Of a stretch of 42,824 nucleotides of DNA, positions 30,305-38,653 are shown piece by piece; positions within the stretch are counted from its first letter, which is position 1, and each line of letters begins with the position of its first letter. Source of the stretch: Verrucomicrobiales bacterium. Its GTDB lineage: Bacteria > Verrucomicrobiota > Verrucomicrobiia > Limisphaerales > UBA11320. The notes below the pieces were generated by a model. It saw only the letters and a program-made list of their open reading frames with translations, ran no database searches and was not told where the DNA came from. The translations under genes were made by a program, and so were the position numbers. The DNA lies in NCBI GenBank assembly GCA_016793885.1, contig JAEUHE010000216.1:1-42824 (forward strand), read 5' to 3'.

Positions 30305-30955
30305 TCAGGGCGATCCGATGGCGGAAGCTAGGCGGTTCTTGAACATCTGACAAGCTTGGGTGATGTCAGGGGCATTCAGGATGGCCGAGACCACACAGAT
30401 TCGGGTGGCCCCAGCTTCAACCACTTCGGGAAGGTTCTCGAGGGTGATTCCGCCAATTGCAAACCACGGCAGAGTTACGTGGATGCCGGCCCAACGGACG
30501 TATTCTAAGGTCACAGGGTGAGCTGTAGGCTTCGTTCCGGTGCGATAAATCGGTCCTATAGCGATATAGTCGGGTCCGGCAGCGATTGCGCGTTTCGCCT
30601 GTTCGGGGGCATGGGTGCTGAGGCCGAAACGGACACCTTTGGCGCTGGCGGCGAGTTCTTGAATCTGGGCTTTGCCGCTCTCAAAAAAATCTTCTTGGCC
30701 AAGGTGACAATACTCCGCCCCGACATCGACGGCGATATCGGGATAATCGTTGATGACCAATGCTACCCCAGCGGCCCGGGTGATCGGTTGGATCTCCTCG
30801 GCCATTGCGCGGACTTGGGACTCGGGGAGGCCTTTAGCTCGAAGTTGGATCAAGTCGGAGCCCCCATCGCACAGCGCTTGCGCGACCGCCCGAGGTGAGC
30901 GGCCGTGCAGATAGGCGGCATCCACGAAAGTGTAGAGCGAGACGCGGGGGATCAT
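30305..30955 (-). CDS. thiE: Thiamine-phosphate synthase
   Basis: 216-residue TIM-barrel enzyme joining HMP diphosphate and thiazole phosphate to give thiamine phosphate. Visible motifs are LIQLRAKGLPE, VALVINDYPDIA, HLGQEDF, FGLSTHAPEQA, DYIAIGPIYRTGTKP and FAIGGITLENL. I prefer the ATG at 30955, which begins just before the first strand. The in-frame ATG at 30985 lies inside the left arm of the inverted-repeat element and would add ten residues encoded mostly by repeat sequence. ThDP made from its product is the cofactor of SucA encoded downstream. Confidence 0.9.
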   Translation of the reverse strand: MIPRVSLYTFVDAAYLHGRSPRAVAQALCDGGSDLIQLRAKGLPESQVRAMAEEIQPITRAAGVALVINDYPDIAVDVGAEYCHLGQEDFFESGKAQIQELAASAKGVRFGLSTHAPEQAKRAIAAGPDYIAIGPIYRTGTKPTAHPVTLEYVRWAGIHVTLPWFAIGGITLENLPEVVEAGATRICVVSAILNAPDITQACQMFKNRLASAIGSP

Positions 30956-30966
30956 GATGGCGTTGG

Positions 30967-31103
30967 CTATGGACTGCGGAGACATGTCTCCGCTTTTCCT
31001 GCGCAGGGCGGAGTGGCTGCCGGTGTGCCCATTGTAAACGACTCTCTTGGAGGGGCTAAACTAGGGCGAAGGAAAAGCGGTGTCATGCCACCGCAGTCCA
31101 TAG
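30967..31103. repeat. 137-bp inverted-repeat (REPIN/MITE-like) element
   Basis: The 34-bp arms 30967-31000 and 31070-31103 are inverted copies of each other with four mismatches. Each arm contains its own short palindrome around CATG (left CGGAGACATGTCTCCG perfect; right nearly perfect), and the arm differences fall at mutually compensating positions within that palindrome. The 69-bp spacer has no gene. It occupies almost the whole accC-thiE gap. Two inverted hairpin units flanking a spacer is the layout of REPINs, which are mobilised by RAYT transposases elsewhere in a genome; none is present here. Confidence 0.8.
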
Positions 31104-31108
31104 AGCTA

Positions 31109-32491
31109 TTAGGCTCGATCCTCGAACAACTCGCGGCGAGCACCGCCCAGCAGCTGTTCGATGAAGTTGGTGGAATACACGCCTCGGCGGAAGTTGGGGT
31201 CCTGGAGGATCGCCTGTTCGAAGGGGATCGTGGTTTTGACACCCGTGATCATGTATTCGCTGAGCGCTCGGCTCATCTTGTCCATGGCGTCGCGGCGGTC
31301 CCGTCCATAGGTGATCAGTTTCCCAATCATCGAGTCGTAGTGGGGAGGGATGGTGTAGCCGGCATAAGCATGGCTATCGACGCGAACCCCGCGTCCACCG
31401 GGGGCGTAATACATCTCGATTCGGCCCGGGGATGGACGGAAGTCATCGAATGGATCCTCCGCATTGATGCGGCATTCGATGGCATGACCCTTGAAGACGA
31501 TGTCGCTCTGGGACAAGCGCAGCGGCTCGCCCATGGCGATCATAATCTGCTGTTTGACCAGGTCGACGCCGGTGACTTCCTCGGTGATCGGATGCTCCAC
31601 CTGGATTCGCTTGTTGACCTCGAGGAAGTAGAAATTCCCCTTTTCGTCCACGACGAACTCCACGGTTCCGGCATTGGAATACTGGGCAACTTCGGCGATG
31701 CGAACCGCCGCTTTGCCCATCTTCTTGCGCAGGTCTTTGAACTTGTTTTCGATCAGCGGGGACGGGGTTTCCTCGACGACTTTCTGGTTCCGTCGCTGGA
31801 TCGAGCAATCACGCTCGCCGAGGTGGATGATATTCCCGCGGTTGTCCCCCAGGATCTGAAACTCGATATGGTGAGGGTTCTCGATGAACTTCTCGATGTA
31901 GACCCCTGAGTTGCCGAAGGCTTTTTCCGCCTCGGTCCGGGCTGTGTGATACCCTTTGACCAGCGAAATATCGTTGTGGGCTACTCGCATGCCCCGTCCA
32001 CCGCCCCCGGCGATGGCCTTGATCATGACCGGATAGCCAATTTTCTTCGCAATCGTGAGGGCATCGGCCTCGTTTTCGACCAAACCTTCCGATCCAGGAG
32101 GGCAGGGCACCCCGGCCTTGCGGGCCAGATTCCGGCTGGTGGCCTTGTTTTCCAGCGCGTTCATGGCGCGCGAGCTGGGCCCGATGAAGCGGATGTTGCA
32201 GCTCTCGCAGACCTCGGCGAAATGGGCGTTTTCGGAAAGGAAGCCGTATCCGGGGTGAATGGCGTCCACGTCCGCGATCTCCGCAGCGCTGATGATGCGA
32301 TCGATCCGGAGGTAGCTTTCGGAACTGGGGTTCTTGCCAATGCAGATGGCTTCGTCGGCCAGTTGCACATGGATCGAGTTGGCATCTGCCTCGGAGTAGA
32401 CCGCGACGGTCTTAATGTTTAACTCTTTGCAGGCACGGATGATCCGAACGGCAATTTCCCCGCGGTTGGCTACCAGGATTTTCTCGAACAT
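31109..32491 (-). CDS. accC: Acetyl-CoA carboxylase, biotin carboxylase subunit
   Basis: 460-residue ATP-grasp enzyme that carboxylates the biotin of AccB. The N-terminal domain begins [20 protein letters not shown]. The ATP-binding glycine loop is [13 protein letters not shown]. Catalytic segments are [17 protein letters not shown] and [20 protein letters not shown] (most relatives have Thr where this has Lys). A C-terminal biotin carboxylase domain ends the protein. It follows accB by 73 bases. No accA/accD is in the window. Confidence 0.95.
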   Translation of the reverse strand: MFEKILVANRGEIAVRIIRACKELNIKTVAVYSEADANSIHVQLADEAICIGKNPSSESYLRIDRIISAAEIADVDAIHPGYGFLSENAHFAEVCESCNIRFIGPSSRAMNALENKATSRNLARKAGVPCPPGSEGLVENEADALTIAKKIGYPVMIKAIAGGGGRGMRVAHNDISLVKGYHTARTEAEKAFGNSGVYIEKFIENPHHIEFQILGDNRGNIIHLGERDCSIQRRNQKVVEETPSPLIENKFKDLRKKMGKAAVRIAEVAQYSNAGTVEFVVDEKGNFYFLEVNKRIQVEHPITEEVTGVDLVKQQIMIAMGEPLRLSQSDIVFKGHAIECRINAEDPFDDFRPSPGRIEMYYAPGGRGVRVDSHAYAGYTIPPHYDSMIGKLITYGRDRRDAMDKMSRALSEYMITGVKTTIPFEQAILQDPNFRRGVYSTNFIEQLLGGARRELFEDRA

Positions 32492-32564
32492 GGAACGGGC
32501 TCGGTTAGCGGATGGGGCTGGCTGGGGAGCCTTGTCATAAGGAACCCCACTTCCCCGCGAATCT

Positions 32565-33014
32565 TTACAGTGGCCGGATCTTGAACAGCGGTTGGTTAAA
32601 TTCCACCGGCTTGGCGTTGTCGAGCATCACCTGGGTGATCACTCCGCGGACCTCAGCCTTGATCTCGTTCATGACCTTCATGGCCTCGATAATGCAGACC
32701 ACGGTGTCAGGATTAACCTCGGATCCGACCTCCACATAGGAACCTGATTCCGGGGACGGGGAGCGGTAAAAGGTGCCGATCATGGGGGACTTAATCTCGG
32801 CCTCGTCGCTGGAGGCGGCGGGAGCCGGAGCGGAGGACGGTAGGGCTTGATGGCCCCCTCCGCCGGTAGGAAGGTAGGTGAAGCTCGTATCTTCAGCGCT
32901 TTGGCCTAAACCGCGCTTGAGCTTAACCTTAAAGTCCTGCCGTTCCAGTTCGAACTCGGAGATCGAGTTCTTCTTCATCAGTTCGATGATCGCCTTGATA
33001 TCCTTTAGGTCCAC
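32565..33014 (-). CDS. accB: Biotin carboxyl carrier protein of acetyl-CoA carboxylase
   Basis: 149-residue carrier protein. The N-terminal helix [20 protein letters not shown] and beta strand [15 protein letters not shown] are typical of AccB, followed by a Pro/Ala linker (about 55-70) and the biotinyl domain. Biotin is attached to Lys113 in [13 protein letters not shown]. The family thumb region ([16 protein letters not shown]) is present. It precedes accC in an accB-accC pair with aroQ upstream, a gene order seen in many bacteria. Confidence 0.94.
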   Translation of the reverse strand: MDLKDIKAIIELMKKNSISEFELERQDFKVKLKRGLGQSAEDTSFTYLPTGGGGHQALPSSAPAPAASSDEAEIKSPMIGTFYRSPSPESGSYVEVGSEVNPDTVVCIIEAMKVMNEIKAEVRGVITQVMLDNAKPVEFNQPLFKIRPL

Positions 33015-33042
33015 GATAGGCCCTCCCGGTTGGCGGCGACTT

Positions 33043-33072
33043 TTGTCGGTAAGCTTCTTGTCGGTAAGCTGG
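33043..33072. repeat. Tandem 15-bp duplication upstream of accB
   Basis: TTGTCGGTAAGCTTC (33043-33057) is followed directly by TTGTCGGTAAGCTGG (33058-33072), 13 of 15 positions identical. It starts 28 bases upstream of the accB start codon. It could be slipped-strand duplication or a paired binding site. The rest of the aroQ-accB gap (33015-33249) shows nothing else I can name. Confidence 0.5.
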
Positions 33073-33249
33073 ATAGTCTATTCATCAAAGTAAACCAGGC
33101 CAGTGTCGATCCTCGACCCTGCCGGTAGTGATCTGCGATTGGGGCGGACGTTAGGGAGCGTGATTGCAACCGTCAAGCAGTAAAAAATCCTGCCCAGCAA
33201 CGGGGATAGTTCCCTGAATCTGCCTGAATTACCTTGAAAGATCCCGGAG

Positions 33250-33696
33250 TTAAGCCGTGTTTTTCGCTCCGATAATGTTAACGGCCGCTTCCAGGCCGAG
33301 AACGTAGGAGTGAGGACCGAAACCGGCGATTTGACCGCGGCAAACGGCTGCGATCAGGGAGCGGTGGCGGAATTCCTCGCGGGCGTGGATGTTGGAAAGA
33401 TGGACTTCGACGGTCGGGAGTCCGCTTCCGGCGATGGCGTCGCGGAGCGCGACGCTGGTGTGGGTGTAGGCACCGGCATTCAGCACCAGGGCCGCGTGGG
33501 TTTCTCTCGATTCATGAATCCAATCGATGAGTTGTCCTTCGTGGTTAGTCTGCCGGAAGTCGATCTCGACGTTCAGGGCCTTGGCTCGATCCGACATCAA
33601 CGCTTCGATCTGCGCGAGTGTGGTTCGTCCGTAGACACCCGGCTCGCGCAAGCCCAGGAGGTTGAGATTCGGTCCGTTGAGCACCAGGACTTTCAT
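33250..33696 (-). CDS. aroQ: 3-dehydroquinate dehydratase, type II
   Basis: 148-residue shikimate-pathway enzyme that dehydrates 3-dehydroquinate. MKVLVLNGPNLNLLGLREP is the hallmark N-terminus. The catalytic tyrosine is Tyr22 in GVYG, and LVLNAGAYTHTSVALRDAI and VEVHLSNIHAREEFRHRS carry the other active-site residues. The length matches type II enzymes. It is upstream of accB on the same strand. Confidence 0.95.
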   Translation of the reverse strand: MKVLVLNGPNLNLLGLREPGVYGRTTLAQIEALMSDRAKALNVEIDFRQTNHEGQLIDWIHESRETHAALVLNAGAYTHTSVALRDAIAGSGLPTVEVHLSNIHAREEFRHRSLIAAVCRGQIAGFGPHSYVLGLEAAVNIIGAKNTA

Positions 33697-33742
33697 TGGT
33701 GCCGGATGCTAGACCGCCGGTCTCAGCCCCTGCAAGCGGGTT

Positions 33743-34477
33743 TCACAACGTCCCGAACCGTCGGAGCAGGGCATCGATGGACCGATAATCCTCTCCGACG
33801 GAGAAAACCCGGTCAGCCAGGTCGTTGAGGGCCTGCCGAGCTTGATGGAAGTGGGCTCCCAGGTTGTCGAACACCTCAGCGAGGTGATAACGCTCGGCCA
33901 GTCGATGGTGACTGGCCTCACGAAAGCTGGATTGTCCTAGAGATTCGTAATAATCGAGGCCGGGGAATCCCCGCGATTCGCACCGGCTGCGAATTCGGCT
34001 CGGGAACACCCCGGTCATAAAGAGTGATTGGTTGCCCATATGGGCCCGAATCAAGAATTGGCTGAGGTCATCGGCCTCCTTCAACGCCGCCAGCATCTCA
34101 AAGAAGTATTCCATGGGCTGGCCCGTGGGGGATGATTTGATGTGGAGGCGATCCGCGCGTGAGAACTCGCTCAGCACCTCTGCTATATAGTCCGCGACCT
34201 CCCGTTCCTGGATCCCTGCCCGTCGGAGGGCATGCCTGACCAGGATGTAAAAGTAACAATGGGAGGAGATCCGGAGACAGCCCCGTAAATCCATCAGGGC
34301 TTGCAGCAGGGCTTCGTTGTCCAAGAGCACATCCCGCGATGCTTCGTCGGCCAGAAGCTCGGTCAGGCAGCTGGCCCGCTCGCTGTCTCGATTTCCGTCC
34401 CGGTCCAATACCTTCGTAATGAACTCGACATCTTCCGCAGTGAACTGCACCCGGCAGTTCGGCGTGATCACCTTCAT
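33743..34477 (-). CDS. Conserved hypothetical protein
   Basis: 244-residue soluble protein, no signal peptide or membrane helix, with no family I recognise. It looks mostly helical with many charged residues (e.g. QEREVADYIAEVLSEFSRAD and HRLAERYHLAEVFDNLGAHF). ATG 34477 is preferred over 34624 because the extra 49 residues are low-complexity Gly/Ser/Arg and AGGCG lies upstream of 34477. It lies 46 bases before aroQ on the same strand and might head that transcript. Function unknown. Confidence 0.65.
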   Translation of the reverse strand: MKVITPNCRVQFTAEDVEFITKVLDRDGNRDSERASCLTELLADEASRDVLLDNEALLQALMDLRGCLRISSHCYFYILVRHALRRAGIQEREVADYIAEVLSEFSRADRLHIKSSPTGQPMEYFFEMLAALKEADDLSQFLIRAHMGNQSLFMTGVFPSRIRSRCESRGFPGLDYYESLGQSSFREASHHRLAERYHLAEVFDNLGAHFHQARQALNDLADRVFSVGEDYRSIDALLRRFGTL

Positions 34478-34717
34478 AGGCGCCTGGTTCCCAATCAACG
34501 AGCAGAACTGGCTACTCTTCCCAGACCGGCCATCCGCAGGGCGTCCGCCCAAGAGGACCCCTCTGGCCGATCCTGATGGGTTATCGACCTGATTCCAGGT
34601 CGGTAAACCAAAACCTGATGGCACCCTAAGCTAGTTTCTTAGGAATATCAAATGGGGGGTGAATCTAGCTTCGTTTGGGCAAAGATCCGATGTGCAGCGG
34701 AGATGAGCTTGGCTACG
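34478..34717. other. Intergenic stretch, nothing recognised
   Basis: I see no supported gene, RNA or repeat here. It should contain the promoter for the minus-strand gene ending at 33743, but no -35/-10 pair stands out. Confidence 0.3.
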
Positions 34718-35095
34718 GGTGTGATTACAATTGGGTGAGAAAGGTGGGGAAATCGCGACAGGCACGCGGGCTTATACCGGGCTTTCAGCCCTGGATGGGG
34801 AAAAGGATGTTTACCTGGGGTTGTCACACCAGGCTGGGATAGCACGCACCGTTGGTGCTTAAGCCCTACGAGCCCACGACCCAATACCAAACCTAGCCTA
34901 GGCCATTCAGCCCCGATTCGAATGGAGTTGAGCAGTAGTGTCGGTGTACGCGGGCCACAGGCCCAGCACCATCCCAGCCTCGGGTGACAACCCCAGGTCT
35001 CGTCACCCCACAAACGCTAAGGGCTGAAAGCCCGTACCATTTCAGGGAGTTACCGGCTGAATATAACCTGAATCTCGCCCGGTTCTGATCCCACC
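34718..35095 (+). repeat. ~378-bp quasi-palindromic element, copy A
   Basis: First of three related copies in one orientation. Terminal inverted repeats of about 24 bp are recognisable (left GGTGTGATTACAATTGGGTG, right its diverged complement near 35072-35095). Inside, left-half motifs GGGCTTTCAGCCC and an ACCTGGGGTTGTCA...CAGGCTGGGAT hairpin are mirrored in the right half by ATCCCAGCCT...GACAACCCCAG and GGGCTGAAAGCCC. A GGGCCACAGGCCC hairpin is also present. The frame open in copies B and C is shifted and stopped here. Confidence 0.8.
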
Positions 35096-35193
35096 TCCTA
35101 GCCTCCCCCTTCCGGAGATTGCCTAGTGGGTCACTCCAGTCCATCCTGGCTCCTCGTCCGTCCGGCCACGGCCGTTGATCGGGCTTACTCGAG

Positions 35194-36195
35194 ATGACCC
35201 TCAAACTGCCATTCGACAACGGCAACTCCGGCCGCGCCCAAGTGGTCGAGCGGATCCGACCCAAGTTGGCCTGGTTAGCCCAACGGGGGGTGTATCTGGG
35301 CACCTCCTCCTGGAAATACGCTGGCTGGATTGGGCAGCTGTATGAGGAGGCGCGATATGTCTATCGAGGGCGGTTTTCCGATGCCCGGTTTCAGCGGATG
35401 TGCCTGAGCGAATATGCTGAGGTCTTCAAGAGCGTGGGGGTGGATGCGGCCTACTATGCCTTTCCCACGCGTGATCAGCTAACGGGCTGGATGGACAGCG
35501 TTCCCCCTGATTTTCGGTTTTCTTTCAAAGTGACCGACGACATCACCCTGAAACGGTTTCCCAACCTCCCACGCTTTGGGCACCGGGCGGGGAAACCGAA
35601 TCCTGACTTTCTGAACGCGGCCAAGTTTGAGGAGCTTTTCTTGGGGCCCTGCGCAGAATTTCGGGATCGGGTGGGGGTGCTGATGTTTGAGTTCACTCGC
35701 TTTCACGCTTCGGACTTTCTGCGCGGCCGCGATTTTGTGGACGCGTTGGATGAATTCTTGAAGCGGCTGCCTGCTGGATGGGATTACGGAGTCGAGATCC
35801 GCAACGCGACCTTCTTACAGCCCGAGTATTTTCAGATGTTGGCCCAGCGGGGGGTGGCCCCGGTTTTCAATAGCTGGGAAGCCATGCCTCCCCTCGCCGA
35901 ACAGATGGCAATCGCCAGTGCGTTCGCTTATCCAGAGGTTGCAGCGGCGCGACTGCTGTTGAAGCCAGGTCGGGCCTACGCCGATGCGGTTGCCCGCTTC
36001 AGCCCCTATGCCGAGCTTAAAGAGGCCTACCCGGAGGCCCGGCTGGCTGCCGCCGGGCTGATTCAGCGGACGGTGAAGGAGGGTAAGCCCAAGAGATCCT
36101 ATCTTTACGTCAATAATCGATTGGAAGGCAATGCCATCCAGACGATTGATGCCATTCTTGAGCAGTCTCAGGTGCCCGGAAACCCGGGCGGCTGA
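35194..36195 (+). CDS. DUF72 (YecE-like) family protein
   Basis: 333-residue protein of the DUF72 TIM-barrel family, function unestablished. Typical features are the start GVYLGTSSWKYAGWIGQLY, the FYxxP-like segment here reading DAAYYAFPTRDQLTGW, FSFKVTDDIT, and the late YVNNRLEGNAIQTIDAIL replacing the usual neighbouring N-x-x-G motif. It has a 30-residue N-terminal extension before the conserved start. The gene is convergent with the FmdB-type gene and separated by 21 bases. Repeat copies A and B flank this gene pair. Confidence 0.85.
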   Translation: MTLKLPFDNGNSGRAQVVERIRPKLAWLAQRGVYLGTSSWKYAGWIGQLYEEARYVYRGRFSDARFQRMCLSEYAEVFKSVGVDAAYYAFPTRDQLTGWMDSVPPDFRFSFKVTDDITLKRFPNLPRFGHRAGKPNPDFLNAAKFEELFLGPCAEFRDRVGVLMFEFTRFHASDFLRGRDFVDALDEFLKRLPAGWDYGVEIRNATFLQPEYFQMLAQRGVAPVFNSWEAMPPLAEQMAIASAFAYPEVAAARLLLKPGRAYADAVARFSPYAELKEAYPEARLAAAGLIQRTVKEGKPKRSYLYVNNRLEGNAIQTIDAILEQSQVPGNPGG

Positions 36196-36216
36196 TCTCT
36201 GGCTGTAGGCCCGGAC

Positions 36217-36603
36217 TTACTTCTTCTTCTCCGACTTGGGCTTAGTCGCAGCCGGAGCGGGAGCCGCCGGCGTCGGGGTGCTGCTGCTGCTGCTGGAAGC
36301 GGCCGAGCTAGCGGGTTTGTCGGAGCTGCTGCTGGAGGTCGAACTCGAGCTGCTGGAGGAAGCGGTTGAATCCTTCTTCGCGCCATCTTTGTAGTTCTGG
36401 CTGCGGTAATCGGTAATGTAGAAGCCCGTTCCCTTAAAGATAAGGCCCGCCCCCGCACTCAACTGCTTGGACACCTTGCCCTTGCCCCAGGTTTTCTTGG
36501 GACAGAGTTCTTTCGGACAAGTCGTGAGCGGCTTCGCGGTCATCGAGTGAAAGAATTCAAACGCATGACCGCATTTGTCACAGACGTATTCGTAAGTCGG
36601 CAT
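36217..36603 (-). CDS. FmdB-type zinc-ribbon protein with poly-Ser tail
   Basis: 128-residue small regulatory-type protein. The N-terminal zinc ribbon MPTYEYVCDKCGHAFEFF has ligands Cys8 and Cys11 and probable partners Cys29 and Cys34 (CPKELC, wider than the usual CPxC). The conserved segment GAGLIFKGTGFYITDY follows. The last ~50 residues are Ser/Ala/Pro/Lys low complexity, encoded by a run of GCTGCT-type triplets. ATG 36603 begins the conserved MPTYEY. The family is named after formamidase-regulon FmdB but its function is poorly known. Confidence 0.87.
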   Translation of the reverse strand: MPTYEYVCDKCGHAFEFFHSMTAKPLTTCPKELCPKKTWGKGKVSKQLSAGAGLIFKGTGFYITDYRSQNYKDGAKKDSTASSSSSSSTSSSSSDKPASSAASSSSSSTPTPAAPAPAATKPKSEKKK

Positions 36604-36642
36604 AAATAAGCTCGAACCTAATACGGGCCTTCCCTCCAAACG

Positions 36643-37020
36643 TCAAGATTGGGCGTTGGGCAGGGGGGTGGTGAAGTCGCGATGGACTCGGCGGACTTAT
36701 GCCGGGCTTTCAGCCCTTGATGGGAAGGGGGGATGTTTACCTGGGGTTATCACCCCAGGCTGGGATAGGACGCACCGTTGGTGCTCAAGCGCGACGAGCT
36801 TCCGACCCAATACCAATTGCAGCACAGAAGCCTACCCCCACATTCCTATGGGAATCATCACCGGGGCTCAAGCCCGCGGGCCACAGGCCCAGCACCATCC
36901 CAGCCTGGGGTGACAACCCCAGGTTTCGTCTCCCCAGACGCGCCTAGGGCTGAAAGCCCGTACCATCACAGGGAATGACCCACTGAATTCGACCCCCGTC
37001 TTACCCACTTCTAATCACAC
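36643..37020 (+). repeat. ~378-bp quasi-palindromic element, copy B
   Basis: Second copy, same orientation as A and C. The right terminus (TTACCCACTTCTAATCACAC at 37001-37020) is nearly the exact inverse of the left terminus of copy C. The left terminus is degenerate. Mirrored hairpins are intact: the left-half CTGGGGTTATCACCCCAGGC stem and right-half GCCTGGGGTGACAACCCCAG stem are inverse copies with one difference. It fills most of the 494-bp gap between divergent genes at 36603 and 37098. Confidence 0.8.
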
Positions 37021-37097
37021 CTCTCCCCGACCCGAGCCAGCACTTCTCCTTGAGCTTCGACCTTTATCCTGTTTGTGTAGATAGGAAGGCTCCAACG

Positions 37098-38330
37098 ATG
37101 AACCGCTTCTTCTCCACCTCGCGATGGTTGCTACTCTGGATAGGGCTCGCGCTCTGCTGGGGTGGCCTTGAAGCTTCCGCGTGCCGCTACAATGTCCGCG
37201 ACATCGGGTTCGTCGAGGTCGGGGGGGAGGGATACACCTTGTATGCTTACCTCGATGCCTCCATGCCGCCTGAAGCGATCCGAACGATGAAGGAGCAGGG
37301 GGCAGAATTGGAGGTTGAAACGAACCTTCGGTTCGTGGCCGTCGAGGTGGCCTCGGAACCCGATCATCCTGGTCTCAAGTATCGCCCGGTTTCGTCCGTC
37401 CCGGGCGTGAGCGTCGGGGCGTTGGTCTCTCCCAGTGGACAGGTTCTTCACGTCCCTTTCCCGCCCTTCGATTCTCGGTTCTCGGCAGCTTGGGCAGAGT
37501 TGCTCAAGGGACTGTGGTCGTCACCCAAGCGCGAGGAGATCGTACGGAGCGTCAGCCAGACCTTCGCGGCAGTTCTGTTGGTGGAGGGGACCCGCCCCGA
37601 GGCGAATCGGCGGGCGCGCGAGACGATTCTGGAGGCCATCGCCCAAATCCAGGGGCAGATGAAGTCGCTGCCGAAAGCCATCGCCGAACCGCCCGTTCTG
37701 CTGGAGTTGCCCGCATCGGGTCTCACCACGGAGAAGATTCTGCTCTGGAGTCTGGGGCTGGATTCACTGCCGTCGGACCTCCCGATAGCTGCGGTTTTTT
37801 ACGGCAAGGGCCGATGGATCGGAAATGCGCTGCGAGGTGAGGAAATCTCGTCCGCCAACCTCCTGAAAGTACTCTCCATCATTGGGGCTGATTGCGAGTG
37901 TGGCATCGACATCTCGTGGACCCAGGGCGTTCGTTTGCCGCTGCGATGGAGGTCCGACCTGCAATCCCAATTGGCGCAGAGCCTGGGCTTCGATCCGGAA
38001 AATCCACTGGTCCGGATTGAGGCCAGTCGTATTCTAAACAAGCGAGGCACCGGCCAGAGTCCATCTCAGGGGTATCAGGAGGTCACACTCGAGGACGAAT
38101 CGCCCGCCCAGATAGTAGGTGCTCAGGACGGGCTTTCCTTCGGCTCTGCCGCCGGCCAACCTTCGGCTGCAGTATCCGGCGGCGTGGCTTCGGTGGTCGA
38201 CCGCGCAACTCAGCGCTCAGAATCGGGGGCAGTGTTGGCTCAGCGGTCGCGGGCGGCGGTGGCTGCCCTCGGTTTAGTCGTGGTTTGCATCGGCGCGGGA
38301 CTTTTTTTGCGCTTCCGGTTGAAAGATTAG
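37098..38330 (+). CDS. Unknown exported protein anchored by a C-terminal membrane helix
   Basis: 410-residue protein with a signal peptide (about 1-28, ending EASA before Cys29) and one C-terminal membrane helix (AALGLVVVCIGAGLFLRF, about 386-403), leaving a large periplasmic or extracellular body and a short cytoplasmic RLKD tail. The mature N-terminus CRYNVRDIGFVEVGG looks like a conserved signature. I recognise no catalytic motif. ATG 37098 is chosen because AGGAAGG lies about ten bases upstream and the signal peptide starts here. It follows repeat copy B. Function unknown. Confidence 0.72.
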   Translation: MNRFFSTSRWLLLWIGLALCWGGLEASACRYNVRDIGFVEVGGEGYTLYAYLDASMPPEAIRTMKEQGAELEVETNLRFVAVEVASEPDHPGLKYRPVSSVPGVSVGALVSPSGQVLHVPFPPFDSRFSAAWAELLKGLWSSPKREEIVRSVSQTFAAVLLVEGTRPEANRRARETILEAIAQIQGQMKSLPKAIAEPPVLLELPASGLTTEKILLWSLGLDSLPSDLPIAAVFYGKGRWIGNALRGEEISSANLLKVLSIIGADCECGIDISWTQGVRLPLRWRSDLQSQLAQSLGFDPENPLVRIEASRILNKRGTGQSPSQGYQEVTLEDESPAQIVGAQDGLSFGSAAGQPSAAVSGGVASVVDRATQRSESGAVLAQRSRAAVAALGLVVVCIGAGLFLRFRLKD

Positions 38331-38358
38331 AGGAGTGGGAACCGTAGTGTTAGGTAAT

Positions 38359-38392
38359 GGATGCTCGAGTCGAGCGACTCACCAGAGCATCC
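38359..38392. promoter_or_regulatory. Nested hairpin between 38330 and 38441
   Basis: The 8-bp outer stem GGATGCTC/GAGCATCC (38359-38366 with 38385-38392) encloses a 5-bp inner stem GAGTC/GACTC (38367-38371 with 38376-38380) with a GAGC loop. No T-run follows. It could end the upstream message or be a leader structure for the small gene at 38441. Confidence 0.45.
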
Positions 38393-38440
38393 CATCACGA
38401 ATGAAACACTTGATAAGCCATCTAAAAGAACAAGGTTCCT

Positions 38441-38653
38441 ATGAATGCAAATCCTTATCCCAAAGGTCGTTGGACGTCTCCTAAGTTGAACGAAGCGAAC
38501 CCGGTCCGGCCCTCCCTGATCGATGTCTCGCCTCGCCTCGAGCAGGCGCGTCTGAGCGAGCTTTTCTGGACAACCGAAGAAAGCCCGATCTTCTTTGAAG
38601 CGCGGGAGCGGATCGAACGCTTGATCAACGCCGCAACCTCGGCCGCCGCCTAA
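38441..38653 (+). CDS. Possible small protein, 70 residues
   Basis: Short open frame starting at ATG 38441 with AAGG a few bases upstream. The product has a basic, Pro-containing N-terminus, an acidic amphipathic helix (SPIFFEARERIERLINAAT) and an Ala tail. It has no signal or membrane segment and no recognised family. Composition is protein-like and no better frame overlaps it, but there is no independent proof that it is expressed. Confidence 0.4.
   Translation: MNANPYPKGRWTSPKLNEANPVRPSLIDVSPRLEQARLSELFWTTEESPIFFEARERIERLINAATSAAA

Noticed and set aside
30967..31103. Simple bidirectional terminator between accC and thiE
   Set aside because: The paired arms are 69 bp apart, each with its own palindrome and only TTTT adjacent. 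The 34-bp arm identity is far beyond what a terminator needs and fits a REPIN-like element better.
36699..36947. Hypothetical protein in repeat copy B (and its match at 42370-42624)
   Set aside because: The frame is shifted and stopped in copy A while the palindromes are conserved, so the open frames are best explained as by-products of the repeat.
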